A DNA stretch of 64,000 bases, from NCBI GenBank assembly GCA_030762935.1, contig CM060895.1, positions 32,044,501-32,108,500 of the forward strand, in the 5' to 3' direction. The notes beneath the pieces were generated by a model. It searched no databases and was not told where the DNA came from. It saw nothing but the letters and a program-made list of their open reading frames with translations. Positions 56,275 to 64,000 of the stretch are shown one piece after another; position 1 is the first letter of the stretch; each line of letters opens with the position of its first letter. Position numbers and translations under genes: made by a program. The DNA comes from Hymenopus coronatus (Eukaryota; Arthropoda; Insecta; Mantodea; Hymenopodidae).

Positions 56275-56500
56275 CGGGTAGTGTGGTGATAGCGTCTCTG
56301 CCTCACATTCAAAAGGTCATAAGTTCGAATCTCACTTAGGGTAAGTTACCCGTATAAGTTTTTTTGGGTTTTTTTCCCTTATCCTGAGAAGACGAAGGTC
56401 GAGTAACTTTAAGCTGCATGGACCTATAGATCATTTAAATATCATTTCGCCAATTTCATTCAACGTCCGATATGACCAATCAGGTTAAAAGTACAATAAA
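56275..56500 (+). mobile_element. SINE-A
   Basis: Head CGGGTAGTGTGGTGATAGCG, B box ATAAGTTCGAATCTC, then TTACCCGTATAAG and CCTTATCCTGAGAAGACGAA. The tail is CGTCCGATATGACCAATCAG, ending in an A run. Confidence 0.87.
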
Positions 56501-56518
56501 CTACAAAAAAAATTCATC

Positions 56519-56655
56519 TGATGAGTTCCATAACCATGACCTTCCGTACCCGTTCTTTAAACATATTATTCTTACCAAAAAGTTTTTTTTTTTTATCTAC
56601 ATCATGGTGTAGATAAAATATATGTAATGTGAATGCAATACATTAGGGTTTTAAA
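56519..56655. mobile_element. Two HLE left ends in inverted contact
   Basis: A forward L end (TCTGATGAGTTCC, 56517-56606) meets a reverse L end (GTAATGTGAATGCAATACATTA, to about 56652). They join at ATCTACATCATGGTGTAGAT, a 20-base near-palindrome. Confidence 0.72.
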
Positions 56656-57232
56656 CATTACAAATATAATTTTAGACAATTTTCCCCATTTAATCTCTCC
56701 TTGAGTTAAAGGTAAGTTGCTTGAAAATCTAGGAACAGACAACAGAATGCGCTAGCACACTATTTACGAGTTTTTGTTTGTGTTGACCTTGTATTTAATT
56801 TACCTGCTCCGGGTGTAATATCTGTATTGCCGTGCTTGAAGAAACACCTCGTGGATGGCGGCGTGTCATAAAATCTCAACTACAGGATTGTCATAAAGGG
56901 GCTTATGTTCAATTCCCTCCGGTCCTAAATTCCTCTGTTTATAAAATGTGGAAGAGCAGGAAAAAGTTGTTTTCTACGGTCCTGTGAGGGTCATTATTTT
57001 TCTATGGCCTCCCCAAAGTTTGCCCCTGTCCACTTCCTGCAGAGTAGGCGACCCCGAAAGCAAATTTATCTTTATAGCCACAGCAACCAGCTCTTGATTT
57101 GTTTGTTGAGGTCCTTGCTCCAGTTCCTTGCGTCATGCATTTCCTAGAGTCAATCTAATGATGCCATCTTTCACTGCGGAGTAGCACTTCTGAGCCAGAA
57201 TCTCACGTAGCTTTCTCCTCCCATTCTTAAAA
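56656..57232. other. Unassigned DNA
   Basis: 56840-57200 is GC-richer. No recognised repeat or supported gene. Confidence 0.4.
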
Positions 57233-57233
57233 A

Positions 57234-57587
57234 ATCCGATGTGTTCCATTCACATGACTTTCTCTATATCTCTGCAATACATTATTTTTAAAAAGCTTAT
57301 GCTTCTATTTACTTCTGCTAATCGAGAAAAAATTAGCAAAAATAGTCTTATTTCTTGCTTCCTTGTAAATAGAAGCGAAATAAGGGAGTACCACCGGTTA
57401 AAGTGATAGTCAAAAGCTGGTTGCTATGTGACTGAAGTTCCTTTGTTTGTATGGACACGAGTTCACAAAGTCCTGTATGAGAAAAATGTAAGTTGTTATA
57501 GCTTAAACCAAAAACAATCAACTCCACGAAAAAAATGTATACACATAAATTGTGTGTTTTAATGTGCTCTACATTTTTGTGTGGTAA

Positions 57588-57624
<37 letters not shown>

Positions 57625-58110
57625 CCTCTTATGGTTTAGCACTTATGCAAAATTCCGTAAAATTCACTCAGCATAAAGTAGTCTTCAGAGGCTATTCCCA
57701 GAAAATTCAAAATATACATTTTATTTGTCAGGTAAATATCTTTAATATACGATATTTTAATCAAAATCGTTAGAGCCATTTTATAGAAAATCAAAATTTT
57801 CGGAAAAACTTCCATGTAAAGGGTAGTTTGGAGTGGGGGGATTTTTCTCAATATCTTCGTGTCGCATCCCTGGAAGATACTAAACTTAAATACCAAGTTT
57901 GGTATTTTAACGACTTTTCGTTTTTGAGTTATTGTGTTCACAGACACACGGACACACTGACACACACGGACCTTTTTCTGAAAATACCTTTTTTGGATAC
58001 AGGGGACCCTAAAACATATATTTCCAGTGAAATCTCGGTATCGAATTTTTTGGTGGAGTGCAATACCTTCTCTATACACTATGTACATAGTGAGTATAGA
58101 GAAAGTAAAA
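57234..58110 (+). mobile_element. HLE, reference-quality complete copy
   Basis: Landmarks: L end TCCGATGTGTTCC at 57236. ACTTTCTCTA at 57257-57266 is inverted as TAGAGAAAGT at 58097-58106, about 840 bases apart and asymmetric to the ends. A hairpin TGCTAAT/ATTAGCA lies at 57316-57338. A (CT)n run at 57591-57620 is specific to this copy. The central near-palindrome AAATACCAAGTTTGGTATTT is at 57888-57907, the CA tract at 57942-57970, and the perfect terminal palindrome CACTATGTACATAGTG at 58077-58092. No Rep, helicase or other long coding region. The longest frame (reverse 57636-58088, 150 codons) is open but unlike any protein I know. Best explained as a non-autonomous Helitron2/Helentron-type element; a MITE with worn ends is the main alternative. 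Confidence 0.93.
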
Positions 58111-58178
58111 AACTACTCTGAGATATGCATGTCCCTTTAATTGCAAAATCTTCAATAATTACTAATAAGCTTATTCTT

Positions 58179-58424
58179 GCCCGCCTGGGTAGTGTGTGGT
58201 AGCGTGTCTGCCTCACATTCAAAAGGTCGTGAGTTCGAATCTCGCTTAAGGTGAGTTTGCTCGGATAAGGTTTTTTTCGGTGTTTTCCCTTATCGTGAGA
58301 AGACGAATGTCGAGTAACTAAGCTCCATGGACCTCGAGATCATTTGAGCATCATTTCACCAATTTCATTCATCGTCCGATATGACCAATCAGGTTAAAGG
58401 ACGTTAAACTACAAAAAAAAAAAA
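58179..58424 (+). mobile_element. SINE-A with oligo-A end
   Basis: Head GCCCGCCTGGGTAGTGTG, B box GTGAGTTCGAATCTC, body GTTTGCTCGGATAAGG, tail CGTCCGATATGACCAATCAG, A run at 58412-58424. It splits the L side of an HLE (GCTTATTCTT before, CTTCTATCTACTTC after). Confidence 0.9.
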
Positions 58425-59068
58425 AAGAAAACAACTTCTATCTACTTCATACTAAGCGACCAAAACGTTAGCAAAAATGCCTTATTTGTTTATTTATAAG
58501 TAGGAGGAAAATAAGGGAATACACTTGCCTACACCGACAGTCACATACTTTAAAATGTGGTTACTATGGGAATGAAATACGATTCTTTGCGTGGCCAGGA
58601 GTTGACAAGTTCCTTTATGAGAAAAGTGTTAAGTATTTTAAAACTGAAATCAATAACAAAGTATATTTTAAAATCAGTCAACTCCAGGAAAAAATGCTTA
58701 TAACATAACTTGTATATTTTGACGTGCTCTACATTTCTTGTAAGTTAGAGCCATGTTTGAGAAAATTAACATTTTCGAAAATGTTTCCATGTAAAGTATA
58801 GTTGGGGGTAGGAGATTTTTTTGAAAATCTTCGTGTTGCATCCTTGAAAGATACTGAACTTAAATACTAAGATTGGTATTTAATGAACTTTTCGTTTTTG
58901 AGCTATGCTGTCCACAGACACACAAACGCGCGGATCTTTTTTCTAGAAATATCTTTTTTGGATTCGGGACGTCTCAAAATATGTATTTCCGGTGAAATCT
59001 CGGTATCAACTATTGGGTGCATTACAATACCTTCTCTACTATGCACATAGTACGTATAGAGAAAGTAA
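58425..59068 (+). mobile_element. HLE, left end mostly lost to the SINE
   Basis: CTTCTATCTACTTCATACTAAG onward, with a deletion that removes the block reading TTACGGTTTACCAGTTATG in other copies. The CA tract is very short. R end CTACTATGCACATAGTACG and GAGAAAGTAAAG. Bases 58140-58178 may be its displaced L part. Confidence 0.82.
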
Positions 59069-59154
59069 AGAACTACTCTAAGATATTCATGTCCCTTTAA
59101 TTGCAAAATCTCCAATTATTGAACGCATTTTGTGAGTATTTAATTGTTGCTAAC

Positions 59155-59488
59155 TTAAGGCTTTTGATTAAAATACATATATGAAGGATATTTACATGAC
59201 AAATAAAATATATTTCTTGAACTTTCTGGGAATAGCCTCTGAAGTCCTCTTCAATCTGGATGAATTTTGCATAACTAAAAAAAAAACAATAGAAGATAGA
59301 CAGAAACTATTACACGAAACTGTAGAGTTAAAAAACAAACTTTATATCTTAAACATTTTTTTGCGTGGAGTTTCCGATATATTCCTTGTTTTTGGTTTCA
59401 GTTTTAAAATGGTTCAGCTTTGCTCATACGGAAATTTATCGACTCCTGTCAATGCACAGAAATGGATTCAATCCCATAGCAACCAGTT
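59155..59488 (-). mobile_element. HLE interior fragment
   Basis: TTTTGATTAAAATACATATATG through GGGAATAGCCTCTGAAG to CCCATAGCAACCAGTTTTAG. Both ends missing; it abuts the R end of the next copy. Confidence 0.78.
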
Positions 59489-60380
59489 TTAGTTTCTCTA
59501 AATGTACTAAGTACATAGTGCATAGGCAAAATATTGCATTCCATCAGTACCCAGATTTCACCTGACATACACGTTTTAGGGTCCCCTGTATCAAAAGAAA
59601 ACAGTTTTAGAAAAAGGTCCTTGTATGAATGACAGTGTTTACATGTATGGATGTCGTGTGTGTGAATACGATGACTCAAAAACGAAAAGTCGGTAAAGTA
59701 CCAAACTTGGTATTTAAGTTCAATAACCTCAAAGGATATGACACGAAGATTTTCAGGAAAATATCCGCACCCCCAACTACCTTTTATGTGGAACATTTTT
59801 TGACATTTTTGATTTTCTTAAAAGTGGCTCAAATGTTTTTAATTGTAATACCGTATACTAAAGATAGCTATATGACAAAATAATGTATCTCCTGAACTTT
59901 CTGGGAATAGCCTTTGAAATCCTCTTTCTTCTGGATGAAATTTGCTGATTTTAACATAACTGGTAATCTGTAATAGATTCACAAGAATTTACTACACAAA
60001 AAACACAGATCTCATTAAAACACAATTTATGTACATACCTACAGTTATTTTTTCTTAAGTTGACCATTTCCGAGACATTCCCTGTTATTGGTTTCAGTTT
60101 TAAAATACTTAAACCATTCTTATATTGTATTGCATTTGTTAACTTCTGGAAATACAAACAAACGGACTTCAACCACATAGCAACCAGCTTTTAAAAGATT
60201 TGAGCATCATTTTAGCCTAGTGTACTCCTTTATTTCTCTTCGGATTACAAGGAAGCAAATAATAAAGAAAATTTCTGCTAATGTTTATCTCGATTAGAAT
60301 GAAACAGATGAATAAGGTTTTTAAAAATAGTTTGTTTTAGAGATGAAGAGAAGGTCAATGAATGGAACAATTCAGACTTT
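59489..60380 (-). mobile_element. HLE, near complete
   Basis: R end TACTAAGTACATAGTGCATAG, weak GT tract (GTCGTGTGTGTG), central palindrome ACCAAACTTGGTATTT, L end GTCAATGAATGGAACAATTC. Confidence 0.88.
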
Positions 60381-60468
60381 TTAGATTGTAGTTTAATTAG
60401 TAGATACGCGATAACATTTTTGAGCTACAGTATGTAATATGAGAGAAATAAATCCAATTTTCACATGG

Positions 60469-60748
60469 TCGTCTCCTCAGCGCGGTGGTTGCGTTGCCGA
60501 GAGACCTGGGTTCGATTCCCAGTATCAGCATGGGTTGCACTCATCCTCGTGAGGTCCCTGTGGGGGCAATTGAGGGGCTACTTGCTGGAGAGGTCCACAT
60601 TAACCCGCCGGGGGGGGGGATTTCGAGGCACTGATGTCTCACCCTCCAAGACTGTACCCCATCCATGACGTCTGTCATGGACTAAGATGGGGGACGCAGC
60701 GGCCGGGCGGTAGGCCAAGGTTTCTTGTAAGCTGTCGTGCAATGGAGA
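60469..60748 (+). mobile_element. SINE-C, shortened
   Basis: GTCTCCTCAGCGCGGTGGT head with the anticodon region deleted, B box GGGTTCGATTCCC, body with GAGGTCCCTG, GCCGGGGGGGGGG and GGGGGACGCAGCGGCCGG, end near GCAATGGAGAGG. Same family as 13351-13701. Confidence 0.88.
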
Positions 60749-60988
60749 GGAGGACAATATAAAATAAAATGTATGCACTCAAAAATTTCTCGGGCTTCTA
60801 GACAGGCATCATCATCAAAACGTTGGAGTCAGTCCATATTCCTACCTGCTAGAAGCCCGAGCACATTTTGATTGAATAGCTCTTACTTTAAAATGTATAT
60901 GCTTATAAAATAATATATTGGGCAAGAATAACTCATTATGACTCAAACTAGCTCTTGTTTATGGTGAAAGGTTTGGTACTATATATGT
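60749..60988. other. Unassigned DNA with a strong hairpin
   Basis: CTCGGGCTTCTAG at 60790-60802 is exactly inverted at 60849-60861 (CTAGAAGCCCGAG), extended by CAGG/CCTG. The rest is AT-rich and unassigned. Confidence 0.6.
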
Positions 60989-61043
60989 ACTACGGTCGAT
61001 TGATAATGACCTCAATTAAAGCAGCATTACTTTTTTTGTTGCT

Positions 61044-62879
61044 TTATTTCTCAACATAATCTCCAGAAAGGCTAATTAATACATTTGTTATATCGGTGTT
61101 CTAATTTAATTAAACCATCTCTGTAGTGTGATTTATCAAGGTCCTCAAAATAGCTGTTTGCCGCATCAATGACCGCCTCCTTACTATGAAATCTTCATCC
61201 TCCAAGAAATTTCTTGAGGTTTGGGAACAGGTGGTAGTCACTGGGTGGTGAATCTAGCGAATAGAGTGGATGTTCAAGCAATTCGAACTTTAATTCGCAC
61301 ATTTTTACTTTCTCTATACGCACTATGTACATAGTGTATAGAGAAGGTATTGCACTCCACCAAAAAATTCGATACCGAGATTTCACCGGAAATATATGTT
61401 TTAGGGTCCCCTGTATCCAAAAAAATTATTTTCAGAAAAAGGTCGGTGTGTGTGTCCGTGTGTCCGTGTGTCTGTAAACACGATAACTCAAAAGCGAAAA
61501 GTTGGTAAAATACCAAACTTCCAGGGATGCGATATGAAGCTTTTGAGAAAAATCCCTCCACCCCAAACTACTCTTTACATGGAACTTTTTCGAAAATTTT
61601 GATTTTCTAAAAAATGGTTCTAACGATTTTGATTAAAATATCCTATATTAAAGATACTTACCTGACAAATAAAATGTATGTTTTGAATTTTCTGGGAATA
61701 GCATCTGAAGACTTCTTTATTCTGGGTCAATTTTACGGAATGTTGCATAACTGTTAAGAGATGGACAAGAACTTACCACACAACAAATGTAGAGCACTTT
61801 AAAACACACAATTTATGTTATTCGCATTTTTTTGGTGGAGTTGATTTTTTTTAGATATTCTTTGGTTTCAGCTATGAAAAATATACTTTTATCACACAGG
61901 ACTTTGTGAACTCGTGTCCATACAAACAAAGGAACTTCAGTCACATAGAAACCAGCTTTTGACTATCACTTTAACCTATGGTACTCCCTTTTTCGCTACT
62001 TACAAGTAAGCATGTAATAAGACCATTTCTGCTATTTTTTTCTCGATTAGCAGGAAGTAAATAGAAGCATAAGCTTTTTAACAATAATTTATTGCAGAGT
62101 TGTAGAGAAAGTCATGTGAATGGAACACATCAGATGTTTCCGTTGCAATGACTGAACGATGGGCTGGAGCATTGTAATGATGAAACAATATTTTTTGGCC
62201 AAATGAAGACTTTTTCTTTTCACCTCATCACTCAAACGTTGCAGTAAGCTTGCATAGTAATCAGCGGTGATACTTATACCCTTTTCCAAATAATCAATAA
62301 AAATAATTCCTTGTCCATTCCAGAAAACACTCGCTGATAAAATTGACTTTGCTTTTTTGGGAGTTGGTTCACCTGGTGCAATCCATTACTTTGACTGTGA
62401 TTTACTTTCTGGGGGGTAATTATGTATCCAAGTTTCATCCATGGTAATAAGCTGTCTCAAAAATGTACTGGACATTTTAAGGTAGAGCTCTACATTCTTA
62501 ACAGAAACAATTCTTAACTTTTGATCAGGTGTCAACAAACGCGGCACCCATCCTGTACAAACCTTGAGAGAGCCCAAAACATTACTTAAAATATTACCTG
62601 TACGTTCTTTTGATATGTTTAGAGCCTTTGCTATCTCAAACAACTAGACGAACATTTTTTCAATTATCTCTGGAGTTGTCACTTCTACAGGGCGTCCAGA
62701 GCGAGGCTCATGACTAGTTCTCGTACGTCCCATTTTAAACTCTGCAACCCACCTTTTAATCATTGAATATAAAGGGGAAGAATCTTGTAAGGTACTGTCC
62801 ATCCCCTCCTGATTTGTTTAGGTGTCAAGCCTTTCAAATGGAAGTATTTAATCACTGCTCGTTTTTCCAAATCCTCCAT
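61044..62879 (-). pseudogene. Mariner transposase pseudogene (HLE inserted)
   Basis: The start ATG is at 62879 with MEDLEKRAVIKYFHLKG. Several stops follow, then FEIAKALNISKERTGNIL (helix-turn-helix), WVPRLLTPDQK, and MDETWIHNYPPESK with the first catalytic aspartate. A frameshift leads to FHHYNAPAHRS, where the second catalytic aspartate of the usual HDN motif is tyrosine. An HLE of about 830 bases then interrupts. Coding resumes NVCELKFELLEHPLYSLD, PSDYHLFPNLKKFLGG, and ends SGDYVEK with a stop at 61044. Clearly inactive before or after the HLE insertion. Confidence 0.9.
61303..62135 (-). mobile_element. HLE nested in mariner
   Basis: R end after TTTTT with CACTATGTACATAGTG. GT tract at 61446-61475. 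One arm of the central palindrome is deleted. L end GGAACACATCAGA at 62122-62134. The flanking mariner codons join across it, fixing the element's limits in a host whose original sequence can be inferred. Confidence 0.95.
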
Positions 62880-63058
62880 TTTGGTGAAAACTCTAAAGTT
62901 GATTTGTTTAAGATGCTGTCATTCGAAAACTAAACAAGCTATTGACTTGTAACTTTGAATACAAGCTAGTCTAGAGTTACACTATAGGATGCTACTGTCT
63001 AACTGGTCTAGTGGCGCCATATCTGTGTGAGGCCCGGGACTTATCAGCCGACCTTCTT

Positions 63059-63487
63059 ATTATGGTAGGACTTCTGGCTATAATTTGTCAGATAAAACTG
63101 ATTATGAAATATTTGAATGTAATATTCAAATTTGAAAATTAATTTAACTAAAAACGTCCAGGATGAAAGCTACTAATGTACCACATGTTATTAGTTTACA
63201 TAACATTATGTAGCATATGGATGTGGACTACAAGCAATGACGTAATGTGAAAACTCAGAACGCTGGCATGTGGACAGTGTATTGTTTATTGCTTTCTGCA
63301 GCTCGCTTTATTTCCTTATCGCCAGACATTCCGGCGGCTTGTTTTGTCACCAACAGTCTCCCTTGATGTAGCTTTCTTTTAATGTCGCATCCTATTTTGT
63401 TTTGTTTTTATTTCATTATTCCTTGTGCGGCTATCCTAATTATGGTATTTTCTCTGTCGTGAACAAAAATACAGTCAAATTGTAATT
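63059..63487. other. Unassigned DNA
   Basis: No recognised repeat. GC-richer around 63235-63365. No supported gene. Confidence 0.4.
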
Positions 63488-64000
63488 TTTACTTTCTCTA
63501 CACACACACACTCTGTACATAGTGTATAGAGGAGGTATTGCATTTCACTCAAAAATTCGATACCAAGATTTTATCGGAAATACATGTTTTGGGTCCCCCT
63601 GAATCCAAAAAAAAAAGGATTTTTACAAAAAGGTCCGTGTGTGTGTCTGTAGACAGCATACCTCAAAAACGAAAAGACAGTTGAATAACAAACTTGGTAT
63701 TTAAGTTTGGTATCTTCCAAAGATGCGACACGAAGATTTTCAAAAAAATCATCCCAGCCCCAACTCCCCTCTACATGGAACTTAATCTCTTATATTTAAG
63801 ATATTTATATGCCAAATAAAATGGATATCTTGAATTTTCAGAAAATAGCCTCTGAAGACTACTTTATTCTGGATGAATTTTACGGAATTTTGCAAAGTAA
63901 CAGACGGCCAAAAGCTTACCACACAAAAATGTAGAGGATTTTTATATACTAGGTTTTCGTGGAGTTGATCGTTTTTTAGATATTCCTTGTTTTTGGTTTC
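63488..64000 (-). mobile_element. HLE cut by the window end
   Basis: R end has a small CA expansion inside the palindrome's left arm (CTACACACACACACTCTGTACATAGTG). Interior normal with one deletion (CGAAAATTTTGATTTT block lost near 63784). It continues beyond 64000. Confidence 0.9.

Larger units (their letters stand above)
60990..63058 (-). mobile_element. Mariner transposon interrupted by an HLE
   Basis: The right terminal repeat, read on the reverse strand, is AGGTCGGCTGATAAGTCCC (63038-63056), the type seen in many mariners. The left repeat at 60990-61012 is worn (CGGTCGATTGATAATGACC). Without the nested HLE the length is about 1.24 kb, normal for mariner. Terminal dinucleotides are not clear. 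Confidence 0.85.

Noticed and set aside
1..64000. LTR retrotransposons or integrated viral genomes
   Set aside because: No long direct repeats with TG...CA ends, no primer-binding sites, and no protease, integrase or capsid motifs were seen.
1..64000. Bacterial or symbiont origin
   Set aside because: Multiple eukaryotic SINE families with target duplications, mariner and hAT relics, and absence of dense coding exclude it.

Overview
This window is repeat-dense, AT-rich animal DNA, not prokaryotic. It has no gene-dense strand, no ribosome-binding-site spacing and no long uninterrupted frames. It does have several tRNA-derived SINE families with target-site duplications, mariner, Tc1/mariner-like and hAT remnants, and the tail of a LINE-like element. 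An arthropod genome, probably an arachnid such as a spider, is my best guess from the SINE heads and the transposase types. That is an inference from recalled similarity and was not checked by search. I found no convincing host protein-coding gene, and every recognisable coding fragment belongs to a mobile element.

The dominant component, more than half of the window, is one interspersed family of about 0.85-0.93 kb, called HLE here (Helentron-like element). About 55 full copies and fragments lie in both orientations. In its forward direction an HLE starts TCTGATGTGTTCC (left end, L) and soon reaches ACTTTCTCTA. A small hairpin (TGCTAAT...ATTAGCA), a central near-palindrome and a GT/CA microsatellite follow. 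It ends in a terminal palindrome around ATGTACAT and then TAGAGAAAGT (right end, R). The L and R decamers are inverted copies placed asymmetrically: about 22 nt from L but only a few nt from R. Copies sit in oligo-A/T runs, some in head-to-tail tandem, many nested. This architecture fits non-autonomous Helitron2/Helentron elements (HINE/DINE-1-like), with no Rep/helicase gene in the window. Below, HLE strand '+' means L is at the lower coordinate.

Layout. 1-12.7 kb: HLEs with a mariner (466-1667), an hAT relic (1722-2412), nested and inverted HLE composites, and two SINE-A copies. 12.7-22 kb: more HLEs, a SINE-C with a 13-bp duplication, and a SINE-B with a 13-bp duplication. 22-29 kb: a foldback derivative of a Tc1/mariner-like element, HLE copies, a rearranged SINE-B trimer flanked by a 10-bp duplication, and an internally deleted transposon inside an HLE. 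29-45 kb: HLEs alternating with unassigned DNA, a SINE-B-bordered inverted-repeat element holding a possible FLYWCH-type zinc-finger fragment, SINE-C and SINE-D copies, a mariner end, and a LINE-like 3' tail. 45-64 kb: HLE-within-HLE nests, the longest unassigned stretches (47.8-49.1 and 49.9-51.4 kb), opposed mariner fragments, abutting SINEs, and a mariner interrupted by an HLE.

Nothing here works as an operon or pathway. The window is a layered record of transposition in which later SINEs and DNA transposons cut earlier HLEs, and HLEs also cut each other and a mariner. The best candidate for an undescribed system is the HLE family. Next come the tRNA-like SINE-B units, which appear to have integrated as inverted or tandem composites.
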